Source: an uncultured Desulfobacter sp. (GTDB lineage Bacteria; Desulfobacterota; Desulfobacteria; Desulfobacterales; Desulfobacteraceae). Taken from it: a stretch of 64,000 nt of DNA. Location: positions 4,672,501-4,736,500 of the forward strand of contig NZ_OY781882.1 of NCBI RefSeq assembly GCF_963677125.1, written 5' to 3'. The notes below the pieces were generated by a model that saw only the letters and a list, made by a program, of their open reading frames with translations, made no database searches and was not told the origin of the DNA. Made by a program: the position numbers and the translations under genes. Each line of letters begins with the position of its first letter. Position 1 is the stretch's first letter. This document shows positions 25,133 to 34,095 of the stretch, piece after piece.

Positions 25133-27793
25133 TTATGAATTTATCATTTTTTCGGCCAGTCCCATTGTACTTAACCGCTGGCGTGCAAGCCTGGCCCAGA
25201 CCGAATCGTAAGACTGCGCGACCTGCTCAAAGGTTTCTTTCGCCTTATCCAGTGCATTGCCTTTCTGGTAGGCATCTCCCAGCAGAAAACCAATATTGGC
25301 CTTGGCCCGGTCTCCTTCTGAAAAATCAAGGGCTTTGGCAAAGGCATCGGCGGCCTGGCCATAGGATTTCATTTCCAGGTAGGTTGACCCCAACGTTTTG
25401 TAGGCGCTTGCCAGTATCTCGTAATTTTCGCCGGGAGACGCGGCGAACGCTTTTACCGCACGGGCCTGGAGTTGGGACGTGGTTTTTAAGTCTGGTTTTT
25501 TTTGGTAAACGCCTGCGCGAAGCATGAGTATTCGCCCCTTTTCCAGCGCGTCTCCCCCCGCCTTATACGCCGAGACCAAGGCTTCATCTGCCTTTGAAAA
25601 ACGCCCTTTTTCCAGATAAATCTGCCCGATACGGGTCAGGGCTTCCACCCGGTTTTTATGCTTTGGAAATCTCTTTGTAAAGGCATATAGTAGTTTTAAC
25701 GCATCGTCATCCCTGCCGGACTCATCCATGGCCTTTCCCAGTCCAAACAGCAGTAACGCCGGCCGCTGTGACCTTTTATAAAGTTTATAAGCAGAGATCA
25801 ACTGATTAAAGGCCTCTTCATACAGGTTGGCCTGTAAATATGCCATGCCCACATGAAAGGGAAGCCGCCGCCCTCCCATTTTGTTTAGCTTGAATTGTTC
25901 TTTTTCATACCTCATCAGTACAGAGGTATATTCGTCGGCTTTTAACTGTTCTTTGAACAATGCTTCGTAGGCTTTTTGCATGAGCTTAACCGCTTCGTAG
26001 CGCAAGCCCCTGGGATGGGTGGACAACAGATCCTCAATTTCTTTGATGCACTTATCATACTCTCCATTTTTCTGATAAATTTCAGCCAGACGCATCATGG
26101 CAATCCGAGCATAGGTGTTTTCTGGAAACCGGGTCTTGACCATTTCGTAAATTGCAATCTTTTCCGCATCCGTTTTGAGGTATCTGGCAATTCCAATGGA
26201 GGCATTGATATATCCCGGAGAGTCCGGATATTTTTCCCGGACCAGTTCGTATAATTTGATCGCCTTTTCTTCCTGATTCTCCATGCCGTATGCATCACCG
26301 GCTTTGCTTAAGGCCATGTCAGGATCTTCGATATCGGGATAAATATTCAGCAGCCGGATATAATTGTCCCGGGCTCCTTTACTTAGGCCCAATTCAAAGT
26401 TGGCATCTGCTGTGTATCTAAGCAGGTCGGAAGATTCATACACCTTTTTTACATCATTTTGTATGACATAATTCAAAACACTCAATGCGTCATAATACCG
26501 CAGGTTTCTAAACAGCGCTTTACCATAACCCAGCCCTGCCGACGAAATATAGCCGTTGCTGAGTTTTGATTCAAACACCTTTTTGTACAGATTCAAGGCT
26601 TTGTCATTATACCCTCTGTCATTATAGATTTCAGCAAGATGGTACTCGACCTCAGGCATGCCGGAATAGTCCGGAAAGTCCTTGGTGATAATATCGAAAT
26701 AGCCTTCAGCAGTTGCGCTGTTGTGCAAACGGGTATGAATCAATCCCATGGCGGCATAGGCAAAGGGAAGATAGCTTGACTTTGGGAAGGTGACCATGGC
26801 GTCCTGAAACAACCGTTCTGCATTCAAAAGTCCTGCCGGGTCATCGTTTTCAACTCCCATAAAGTTGACATAGGCCCTTAAATAGTAGACCTGTTCCCGG
26901 CAAAAGGGGTTTTCTTCAAACAGATACTGCTCCAGAATGGCGCCGGCTTCTTTGTACAACTGTTTTTTTACCAGAAGCATCGCATTTCCAACCGCGTTGG
27001 CCTGGCACCCTTGCAACGGATCCTCGCCCCGGTACATATCGCTGATGTCGCCTTTAAAACGACTGGCCTGACGCTCCGGTGGTATATAAATCGGGGCTTC
27101 CTTTGATTTCTCTTTCGTTTTAGGCAGGCTGGAAACCTTTTCTTTGACAGGCGTCGGGGCCTCATCTTTCGTTGTCGGTTCGGGCTGGGGCTCAGATCCT
27201 TGTACTACCGGTTTATCAGTGGCGGCGTCGGCAAGGGGGTGTTTTGCCCCAGGGCTCGTGGTCGAAGCGATCGGCACCTGTTTTTCAGGTTTGGGAACAG
27301 CAGGCGTTGCCGGTGCCGGGGGAGGCTTTACGGTTTCGGTTTCATGTTTAGTGGGCTCTTGGGGTGCCGGCGGCGCAAGCGTTTCGATTTTATTTAAAAC
27401 TACGGTTAGTTGGTTATTGGCGGCATCAAAAGAGGGCTTAATTGATTCTTGACTGGCATGCTTACCTGTCACCATCAGGGCGACCACGTTACCGTCAAGC
27501 GTTTCCACATGGAGAGATTCAAGGTTGGGATTATCCTGTCCATCAATTACAAGCCCTTTTATCAGACTTGCATTTTTAATTGCCACAAGGACTTCCCGCT
27601 CTCCGACACGGACAACTTTTACAGGGGCTTTCCCAGTCAGATTAACCGTCACTGAAAAGGGGTTGTTTCTGACGTGGATGGCTTTGACAACCGGATGTGC
27701 AGCCATGACCGTTGTTGCTGGAATGAACATGCAGAAAACTACGGTCCAAGCCGATGATAAAACCTTGAGGTATGTGGGGATTAATTCTCTCAT
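25133..27793 (-). CDS. Exported TPR protein with AMIN-like N-terminus
   Basis: The 886-residue product has a signal peptide (about 1-31), an AMIN-like beta domain (about 32-130: VKAIHVRNNPFSVTVNLTG), a proline/lysine/threonine-rich linker (about 140-245) and about 600 residues of tetratricopeptide repeats. It should be periplasmic or envelope-bound and act as an assembly scaffold; AMIN domains target proteins to the cell wall or polar envelope. Its position in front of the FlrC-like regulator and flagellar operon, with a sigma-54 promoter, suggests a role in flagellar placement or envelope assembly of the motor. That role is inferred. Confidence 0.8.
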   Translation of the reverse strand: MRELIPTYLKVLSSAWTVVFCMFIPATTVMAAHPVVKAIHVRNNPFSVTVNLTGKAPVKVVRVGEREVLVAIKNASLIKGLVIDGQDNPNLESLHVETLDGNVVALMVTGKHASQESIKPSFDAANNQLTVVLNKIETLAPPAPQEPTKHETETVKPPPAPATPAVPKPEKQVPIASTTSPGAKHPLADAATDKPVVQGSEPQPEPTTKDEAPTPVKEKVSSLPKTKEKSKEAPIYIPPERQASRFKGDISDMYRGEDPLQGCQANAVGNAMLLVKKQLYKEAGAILEQYLFEENPFCREQVYYLRAYVNFMGVENDDPAGLLNAERLFQDAMVTFPKSSYLPFAYAAMGLIHTRLHNSATAEGYFDIITKDFPDYSGMPEVEYHLAEIYNDRGYNDKALNLYKKVFESKLSNGYISSAGLGYGKALFRNLRYYDALSVLNYVIQNDVKKVYESSDLLRYTADANFELGLSKGARDNYIRLLNIYPDIEDPDMALSKAGDAYGMENQEEKAIKLYELVREKYPDSPGYINASIGIARYLKTDAEKIAIYEMVKTRFPENTYARIAMMRLAEIYQKNGEYDKCIKEIEDLLSTHPRGLRYEAVKLMQKAYEALFKEQLKADEYTSVLMRYEKEQFKLNKMGGRRLPFHVGMAYLQANLYEEAFNQLISAYKLYKRSQRPALLLFGLGKAMDESGRDDDALKLLYAFTKRFPKHKNRVEALTRIGQIYLEKGRFSKADEALVSAYKAGGDALEKGRILMLRAGVYQKKPDLKTTSQLQARAVKAFAASPGENYEILASAYKTLGSTYLEMKSYGQAADAFAKALDFSEGDRAKANIGFLLGDAYQKGNALDKAKETFEQVAQSYDSVWARLARQRLSTMGLAEKMINS

Positions 27794-27835
27794 GATATTT
27801 AATATCCAAAAAGGTTCATGGTTGGAGAATTAAAA

Positions 27836-27851
27836 AGCAAGTAACATGCCA
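27836..27851 (-). promoter_or_regulatory. Sigma-54 promoter for TPR-regulator operon
   Basis: The minus-strand site TGGCATGTTACTTGCT matches the sigma-54 consensus at every strongly conserved base, with GG-N10-GC spacing. The predicted start near 27825 is about 30 bases before the TPR gene ATG. Confidence 0.75.
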
Positions 27852-27951
27852 TCCCTTTAATTGTGCGTCATACTCTTATTTAAAGGGGTGTTCGGAGGAT
27901 GAGTGCGCAAATAAGGTCTGCACAGGATGTGGGGATTTCCGGCGGCAGGTG

Positions 27952-29007
27952 TCAAAAAACCGGCATCTCATCTTCCGGTTCAATGTCCATTTTTTTTATT
28001 TTTTCAACCAGCGTCGTCCGGTTCATTTTTAACATTTCGGCGGCCTTGGCTTTTACCCAGCCGGTTTGATTCAGAGCATGAGTAATTAAAGCTTTTTGGA
28101 ACGATTCCACGGCCTCATTAAATCCGATGTTATTCTGGAATACGCCGGCCACACAGACCGGGGTGGCATCTGTCCGGGTGTCGGTCATACAGCCCGGCAG
28201 ATCAGAGATGGCGACAGTGTCCTCCTCCACAAGCACCGACAGCCGTTCCACCAGATTTTCCAGTTCCCGGATATTTCCAGGCCATTCATAGGCCTGGAGC
28301 ACCTGTTTTATCGAATCTGGAAATATCTTGGGCACGTATTCGGTATTGCGTTGTGCGAAGCCCGACTGGAAATGATCCACCAGGGGCATGATATCTTCAG
28401 GGCGTTCCCGCAGGGGCATGATGTTGATGGGGATCACATTGAGGCGGTAATACAGGTCTTCTCTGAATTGGTTATCCTCGATAGCTGCAGTCAGATTTTT
28501 GTTGGTGGCTGAAATGACCCTGATGTCCACTGATATGGTCTGGGAGCCGCCGACCCGCTCAAACCGTCTTTCCTGCAAAGCACGCAACAGTTTTACCTGC
28601 AGATCCGGGCTCATATCCCCGATTTCATCCAGAAAAATTGTGCCTTTATCTGCAATTTCAAAACGTCCGGTCCTTGCCCGGTGGGCACCGGTAAAGGCGC
28701 CTTTCTCATGACCGAACAATTCACTTTCGAGAAGCTCGCTGGGAATGGCCCCACAGTTGATTACCACCATGGGGCCGTCTTTTCTTGCTGAATTTTTATG
28801 GATAGCCCGGGCAATAAGTTCTTTGCCGGTACCGCTTTCTCCAGTGATAAGCACCGATGAATCAGAGCGCGCAACTTTACGCACCCGGTCGAGCACGGTC
28901 ATCAGTCCTTTGCTCACACCGGCAATGCCGCTACGGTTAAAACTCGATGCGGTTTTCGGCGGGACATCAACAGAACCTGTTGTTTTTTCAGCAGTTGCTT
29001 GGGCCAT
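27952..29007 (-). CDS. Sigma-54 activator without receiver domain, FleQ/FlrA-like
   Basis: The 351-residue product has an AAA+ sigma-54 interaction domain with Walker A GESGTGKELIARA (about 55), GAFTGAHRARTG and the R-finger region, then a C-terminal Fis-type helix-turn-helix KAKAAEMLKMNRTTLVEKIK. The extreme C-terminus is like that of FleQ/FlrA. Only about 30 residues precede the AAA+ domain, so the N-terminal FleQ domain is missing and activity is probably not phosphorylation controlled. It is 11 bases after cheY and belongs to the cheX-cheY unit. It is a good candidate master activator of the sigma-54 flagellar promoters. Confidence 0.85.
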   Translation of the reverse strand: MAQATAEKTTGSVDVPPKTASSFNRSGIAGVSKGLMTVLDRVRKVARSDSSVLITGESGTGKELIARAIHKNSARKDGPMVVINCGAIPSELLESELFGHEKGAFTGAHRARTGRFEIADKGTIFLDEIGDMSPDLQVKLLRALQERRFERVGGSQTISVDIRVISATNKNLTAAIEDNQFREDLYYRLNVIPINIMPLRERPEDIMPLVDHFQSGFAQRNTEYVPKIFPDSIKQVLQAYEWPGNIRELENLVERLSVLVEEDTVAISDLPGCMTDTRTDATPVCVAGVFQNNIGFNEAVESFQKALITHALNQTGWVKAKAAEMLKMNRTTLVEKIKKMDIEPEDEMPVF

Positions 29008-29018
29008 TGGGCGTTAAC

Positions 29019-29393
29019 TTATTTAAGAATTTTTTTGAGTTTGTCGGAAATCGCCTCTGCGGTAAACGGCTTGACCACGTAATTGGAGACGCCGGCCTGT
29101 ACGGCTTCTATAACGTTTTGCTTTTGAGCCTCTGCCGTGACCATCAAAAAAGGTGCTTTTTTGTATTGATCACTGGCGCGTACTTTTTTCAGCAGTTCAA
29201 GGCCCGTCATTTTGGGCATGTTCCAGTCGGAAATAATCAGATCAATCTCCTGGCTTTCAAGGACGTCCCATGCCGTTGTACCATCATCGGCCTCCACCAG
29301 ATTTTTAAACCCAAGCTGTTTTAAAATATTCTTAAGAATACGGCGCATGGTCGCAAAATCGTCAACTATCAAAATCTTGATGGATGTGTCCAT
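29019..29393 (-). CDS. cheY: Chemotaxis response regulator CheY
   Basis: The 124-residue product is a stand-alone receiver domain. All active-site residues are present: D11 and D12 in ILIVDD, the phosphoacceptor D56 in LIISDWNMP, the threonine in FLMVTAEA and the lysine in VVKPFTAE. It controls flagellar rotation by binding the motor switch. I chose the inner ATG at 29393, preceded on the minus strand by AAGGAGG, over an upstream in-frame ATG at 29429. Confidence 0.92.
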   Translation of the reverse strand: MDTSIKILIVDDFATMRRILKNILKQLGFKNLVEADDGTTAWDVLESQEIDLIISDWNMPKMTGLELLKKVRASDQYKKAPFLMVTAEAQKQNVIEAVQAGVSNYVVKPFTAEAISDKLKKILK

Positions 29394-29432
29394 TGGCACA
29401 TTTTCCTCCTTAATTGGATTAAAACCCATCTT

Positions 29433-29894
29433 CTATCTTTCAAAACACACCTCAATTGTAAATTGTCCACCATCGGTCTGGAAAGGGATTGCGATTTTAG
29501 GGCCATCTCCATAGTGCCTGATGGTATGTCTTCTCCCGGTTATCACTGAGGGGATGGCAGCCTTGAATACCTTGCCCATTTCATCAAGCTCCCGCCGGGC
29601 CTGTCCGGAGATCATATTTGTCAACTCCCCAACGGCATCGGCGATATCATCGTTGAGCCCGTCCATTTTTTCCCCGAACATGTTGGAAACAACCGTTAAA
29701 ATACATTTCTCTTCAAAGGTCACAGCAATGGTTCCCTGGGCGACGCCGGTCAGTCCCAAGACTCCGGTCACATCACCTACGGCGATATTGTCTTTTTTTA
29801 GATAGGGCTTTCCCGCCGAAACCGTGACAAAGGCCATTGTTTCCAATACATTAATGGTTGCATTGATAAATGGATTTATCAGTGTGACATCCAA
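29433..29894 (-). CDS. cheX: CheX-like CheY phosphatase
   Basis: The 153-residue product fits the CheC/CheX/FliY phosphatase fold. The helix AVGELTNMISGQARREL holds the conserved ExxN pair that attacks CheY phosphate. It would end signalling by dephosphorylating the adjacent CheY, which it precedes by 39 bases. Related proteins in delta-proteobacteria are often annotated only as chemotaxis protein CheX. Confidence 0.85.
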   Translation of the reverse strand: MDVTLINPFINATINVLETMAFVTVSAGKPYLKKDNIAVGDVTGVLGLTGVAQGTIAVTFEEKCILTVVSNMFGEKMDGLNDDIADAVGELTNMISGQARRELDEMGKVFKAAIPSVITGRRHTIRHYGDGPKIAIPFQTDGGQFTIEVCFER

Positions 29895-29946
29895 GGTACA
29901 ACACCTCCAACCGGTTTAAAATTTACCCAATATGCTGCCGGAACAA

Positions 29947-30306
29947 TTAATCAGATCCTTCGATATTATATAAAATTAATGTCTTAAGATGGGTATATGT
30001 ATCTACGTCCATGGACTTGAACTCTACAGCAAATCCGCTCTGTGTATGTCTGACGATTCGCCCCTGAATTTCCAGCTTGATGTCGTCTATTCCTCCAGAC
30101 AGATAGACATTCACCTGGCACGCTGATTCCAAGGACGGACGCTTGTCTGTCTTGACAAACACGCCTTTCTGGCTCAAATCCTTTGAATGGGCCTTAAAAT
30201 GGACGTCTTGTCCTGACTCATCAAGCATATGAATTGTGATTTTAGTTGTAAAAATTACCCTGGAAAATTTTCGCCTGTCGTCTTTGTCTGAAATGTTCAA
30301 TGCCAT
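29947..30306 (-). CDS. PilZ domain protein, putative c-di-GMP receptor
   Basis: The 119-residue product is a single PilZ domain. The c-di-GMP binding pattern is visible as RRKFSRV near the N-terminus (RxxxR) and DLSQKGVFV further on (DxSxxG). It could control motility in response to c-di-GMP, fitting the neighbouring HD-GYP protein and FleQ-like activator. No membrane segment is present. Confidence 0.85.
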   Translation of the reverse strand: MALNISDKDDRRKFSRVIFTTKITIHMLDESGQDVHFKAHSKDLSQKGVFVKTDKRPSLESACQVNVYLSGGIDDIKLEIQGRIVRHTQSGFAVEFKSMDVDTYTHLKTLILYNIEGSD

Positions 30307-30391
30307 TTCACTCCACGCTGAAAGGTATAAAATGTTATACTTAATTATTTTCTAGATCAGATTAGCATATTTCATTTTCAGGCTCAAGCCA

Positions 30392-31918
30392 TTAAAAATC
30401 ATCCGGCAGGTTTTGATCAGCCACCCGTAGAAACGCATCCACAACATCAGGATCAAACTGAGAGCCGGAGTTTTTAATTATAATGTCAATGACGACATGC
30501 TTATCTATTTTTTTCCTGTAGGCCCTGTCCGAAGCCATGGCATCATAACTGTCAGCAACGGATAATATCCTTGCAAGCTTAGGGATCTGTTCGCCTCTAA
30601 GGCCATCGGGATATCCCGTGCCGTCAAAACGTTCGTGGTGATGCCGGATGATCTGCGCTTCCCTGCCCCACAGGCCCAGGTTGCTTATAATATCAGCACC
30701 GATGGCAGGATGCTCTTTTATTTTTTCGTATTCGTCCTCAGTAAGTCGTCCGGGTTTTAACAATATATCGTCCCTGATACCGATTTTACCGATATCATGA
30801 AGGCTGCCTGCCACATTGATCATGTCCAGTTCTTCTTCAGTGCACGCCATTTCCTCGGCGATCATATGGGCGACTTGGGCCACCCTGGTGGAGTGTTTGC
30901 GGGTATAAAGATCCCGGACCTCCAAGGCGGTGACAAACGCAAACAGGGTGGAAAACAGATTTTCATATATATTTTCATATAAGGCGATATTTTCAATACC
31001 CGTGGCCGCTTTCTGGGTGATAAAATTTAAATAATAAATATCCTGTTCTCCGAAAAAACGCGGCCCTTGGAAAATATAAGCTGAAACAACACCGAAAATT
31101 TTTTCCCGGATTTTCAAAGGCGCAACCATAAAGGAGTGCACCCGCCCTTTCATTGAAGGGATACCTACCGCATCTGCGATAAGACAGGGCGTGTGATCCG
31201 CTCCAAGCGAGTCTATGATAAATGCTTTTTCCTGTTCAGGAATATCTGTGGCATAGGACGCTGGATATTTTTTATTTTTCGCACCGGCTTTATCCACAAG
31301 GACCAGACAGTTGTCCTCTGCTGAATATACGTGGAAAAAGACCAGATCCGCTTTAAGTTCTTCGACGCCTAAGCGGACAACCTTGTTAAAAATTTCGTAA
31401 CTGGAATCAATGGCGGCAAAATCTTCCATGACCCGGTTTAAGGTATTGACTTCTTCCACTTTTTTAACCAGCTCGTTGTTGAGCTGGCGCAGGCGTTCAC
31501 GGCGTTCCACCTCTTCTTTGAGGATTAGATTTTCAACAAAAAGTCCGCGTTCCCGAAGTATCCTGCGAAGGGTTAACTCCATCTGCTCGAGATTCACCGG
31601 CTTGATCAGATAATCTACAACGCCGTTTTTCAGGGTCTGGATGGTATTTTCAAGGGAAGGATATCCCGTCATCACAACAACAGGCAGGGTTCTATCAATA
31701 TGCCGGATTTGTTCGGCAAGTTCGAGGCCGTCCATCACGGGCATATTGATATCGGTAAAAACGCAATCTATTTTTTCCCGATTGACAATATCCAGGGCAG
31801 TTGACCCGTTTCCTGCGGTATATACCTGATAGCCCTTTCTTTCAAAAAATCCTTCGGTGACATCCAGAATGCCGCTTTCATCATCCACCACTAGGATTTT
31901 AATGTTGTCCTTGTTCAT
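30392..31918 (-). CDS. Response regulator with GAF and HD-GYP domains
   Basis: The 508-residue product has a receiver domain (acidic pair D12-D13, phosphoacceptor D56 in VFTDINMP), a short coiled coil, a GAF-like domain (about 165-310) and an HD-GYP phosphodiesterase domain. The HD-GYP motif is intact: SLHDIGKIG, then KEHPAIGAD, and HHERFDGTGYPDGLRGEQIP, so it should hydrolyse c-di-GMP. The inner ATG at 31918 gives the usual receiver start MNKDNIKILVVDD; an upstream ATG at 31975 would add 19 unrelated residues. It heads the pilZ-cheX-cheY-fleQ-like series. Confidence 0.9.
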   Translation of the reverse strand: MNKDNIKILVVDDESGILDVTEGFFERKGYQVYTAGNGSTALDIVNREKIDCVFTDINMPVMDGLELAEQIRHIDRTLPVVVMTGYPSLENTIQTLKNGVVDYLIKPVNLEQMELTLRRILRERGLFVENLILKEEVERRERLRQLNNELVKKVEEVNTLNRVMEDFAAIDSSYEIFNKVVRLGVEELKADLVFFHVYSAEDNCLVLVDKAGAKNKKYPASYATDIPEQEKAFIIDSLGADHTPCLIADAVGIPSMKGRVHSFMVAPLKIREKIFGVVSAYIFQGPRFFGEQDIYYLNFITQKAATGIENIALYENIYENLFSTLFAFVTALEVRDLYTRKHSTRVAQVAHMIAEEMACTEEELDMINVAGSLHDIGKIGIRDDILLKPGRLTEDEYEKIKEHPAIGADIISNLGLWGREAQIIRHHHERFDGTGYPDGLRGEQIPKLARILSVADSYDAMASDRAYRKKIDKHVVIDIIIKNSGSQFDPDVVDAFLRVADQNLPDDF

Positions 31919-32074
31919 CCACCTAAACCTGTTGTTAATCGGAATTCGTTTAAAATTTACATGTATACGAAACACGATATTTTATCAACCAAAATCAAGT
32001 CATCTAAGATTCCAACGAAATTTATTTTAAGAGAACTAAATATGCTTTTTATGTAATTATTAAGAACAATATTC

Positions 32075-32103
32075 TTGACTTTATATAAATCAGCGAATAT
32101 CTT
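32075..32103 (+). promoter_or_regulatory. Candidate promoter for the Lrp-family gene
   Basis: TTGACT (32075-32080) and TATCTT (32098-32103) are separated by 17 bases, about 55 bases before the regulator ATG. Confidence 0.4.
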
Positions 32104-32157
32104 TCCGTAAGGATAAGACTTATATGATAAATTTAGCATATTTTGAATAGTATTGGT

Positions 32158-32616
32158 ATGGATAAAACTGATCTGGAAATTCTTAAAATATTGCAAAAAA
32201 AAGCCAGGATCCCCAATGTTGAGGTTGCCAGAGCCATTGGTATGGCACCTTCTGCTGTGCTTGAGCGGATTAAAAAACTGGAGGCAAAAAAGATCATCCA
32301 GGGCTATGAGGTGCGCCTGAACCCGGATATGTTCGGCGGTGCCATGACCGCCTTTGTCTGCATCCAGGTGACCCATCCATCCAAGATTCGGGAAACCGGC
32401 GAACAGCTGGCAACCATTGAACAGGTCCAGGAGGTTCATTATCTGGCAGGTGGCGACCTCTTGATGATCAAAATAAAAGTGTCCGGTAACAATGAGCTGG
32501 AAGAACTGATACAGACCCGGATTTCCCATATCAGCAGCGTAAAAACGACAAAAACATTTATTTCACTTTCCACGTTTAAAGAAAGTGCCAAGATTAAACT
32601 GCCGGATGACGTCTAA
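32158..32616 (+). CDS. Lrp/AsnC family transcriptional regulator
   Basis: The 152-residue product starts MDKTDLEILKILQKKARIP, the classical Lrp opening, with a winged helix-turn-helix (VEVARAIGMAPSAVLERIKKLE) and a C-terminal RAM ligand-binding domain. Lrp-type proteins sense amino acids and usually control adjacent amino-acid genes. The LysA-like decarboxylase starts 25 bases downstream and is the natural target. I chose the ATG at 32158 over a TTG at 32143. Confidence 0.9.
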   Translation: MDKTDLEILKILQKKARIPNVEVARAIGMAPSAVLERIKKLEAKKIIQGYEVRLNPDMFGGAMTAFVCIQVTHPSKIRETGEQLATIEQVQEVHYLAGGDLLMIKIKVSGNNELEELIQTRISHISSVKTTKTFISLSTFKESAKIKLPDDV

Positions 32617-32640
32617 TTTTAAAATAAAGGAATAATTACC

Positions 32641-33909
32641 ATGCCCATGTCACCTGAATTCAAAGAGAGATTATCAAAGGTGGTCCAGGAGGCCGTTTCA
32701 GCCTTTGGCAGCCCTTTTCACATCTACGATGAAACCGGGATCATTCAAACATGCCGGGCCCTGAACACCGCGTTTGCTCCCATTGACGGATTCAAAGAGT
32801 ATTTTGCCGTAAAAGGACTGCCGAATCCTACGATTATGGGGCTTCTCAAGGCCCAGGGGTTTGGCTTTGACTGCTCTTCGGTGCCGGAAATAGAGCTGGC
32901 GCGTAAAGTCGGGAGCAATGCTGACGATATTATGTTTACCTCCAACAATACCACCCGGAAACAGTTGAAAACGGCCATGGACAATGGCGGCAGCATCATA
33001 AACCTGGATGATATCTCTTTGATTGCAAAATTGCCGGCTGTACCTGATCTGATTTGTTTCAGATATAACCCCGGCGCGACACGCCAGGGAAACGATATTA
33101 TTGGGAAACCGGAGGAAGCCAAATACGGCCTGACCCGGGAACAGATTTTTTCAGCCTATGAGCAGGCGATCGCCCTTGGTGTCAAGCGATTCGGCCTCCA
33201 TACCATGATGGCATCCAATGAGCTCAATCACCAATACATGATTGACACGGCGGACATGTTGCTGGCGTTGATTGAAGATGTCAGCCGTGACCTTGATATC
33301 CGGTTTGAATTTATCAATATCGGCGGAGGGTTAGGCATCCCCTATACTCCGGATGCCAAGCCATTCAATTTGAAAGGTATGGCTGATGGCATTATCCGTT
33401 CCTTTGAGGCTTTTAAATCGAAAAACGGTTGGGTCCCCAAATTGTATATGGAAAGTGCCCGGTATATCACCGGTCCCCATGGCGTCCTTGTGACCTCTGT
33501 GATCAACCACAAAAACACTTACCGAAATTATGTGGGCGTGGATGCATCCATGTCGGCATTGATGCGTCCCGGAATGTATGGGGCGTACCATCATATTCAT
33601 ATACACGACAAGCCCGAATCAGCCCCTTTAAAAACAGTGGATGTTGTGGGTGCACTGTGTGAGAATAATGATAAATTTTCCATCCAAAGGCAACTGCCTG
33701 AAACCCAGCACGGCGATATCCTGATTATCCATGACACCGGGGCCCACGGACATGCCATGGGCTTTAACTACAACGGCCAGCTGCGTCCCAAGGAATTGTT
33801 GCTTAAAATCGACGGCAGCATTGAACTGATCCGGCGGGCGGAGACCATGGAAGACTATTTTGCCACATTAAATTTTGAACCCCGAACCATCACACCGGGA
33901 CAGAATTGA
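32641..33909 (+). CDS. lysA: PLP-dependent diaminopimelate decarboxylase-like protein
   Basis: The 422-residue product is a fold-III PLP decarboxylase of the alanine racemase barrel type. The PLP lysine is K58 in YFAVKGLPNP, the phosphate loop is INIGGGLGIPY, and the C-terminal motif VVGALCENNDKF corresponds to the CES-D substrate motif of LysA. The length fits LysA. Expected reaction is decarboxylation of meso-diaminopimelate to lysine. Slight differences from housekeeping LysA and the adjacent Lrp regulator leave room for a related amino acid or polyamine substrate. Confidence 0.8.
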   Translation: MPMSPEFKERLSKVVQEAVSAFGSPFHIYDETGIIQTCRALNTAFAPIDGFKEYFAVKGLPNPTIMGLLKAQGFGFDCSSVPEIELARKVGSNADDIMFTSNNTTRKQLKTAMDNGGSIINLDDISLIAKLPAVPDLICFRYNPGATRQGNDIIGKPEEAKYGLTREQIFSAYEQAIALGVKRFGLHTMMASNELNHQYMIDTADMLLALIEDVSRDLDIRFEFINIGGGLGIPYTPDAKPFNLKGMADGIIRSFEAFKSKNGWVPKLYMESARYITGPHGVLVTSVINHKNTYRNYVGVDASMSALMRPGMYGAYHHIHIHDKPESAPLKTVDVVGALCENNDKFSIQRQLPETQHGDILIIHDTGAHGHAMGFNYNGQLRPKELLLKIDGSIELIRRAETMEDYFATLNFEPRTITPGQN

Positions 33910-33940
33910 TGTTGCAGATTTAATTCTGATTATGGGCCTT

Positions 33941-33971
33941 ACCGGGGTGGGGAGTCGCACCCCGGTCTTTT
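33941..33971 (+). terminator. Terminator after lysA-like gene
   Basis: ACCGGGGTG (33941-33949) pairs perfectly with CACCCCGGT (33958-33966) around an 8-base loop and is followed by CTTTTG, 31 bases after the stop codon. Confidence 0.85.
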
Positions 33972-34095
33972 GCATAGTTTAAGGCGGATGAGCAAAATAA
34001 AAATAATTGATTATCAATGCAATTTATGGTTTGCTTTACCCTGTACATGGGCCCAAAGATTTCGACTCTGGCATTGACCCGGCAGGAGAAACTGC

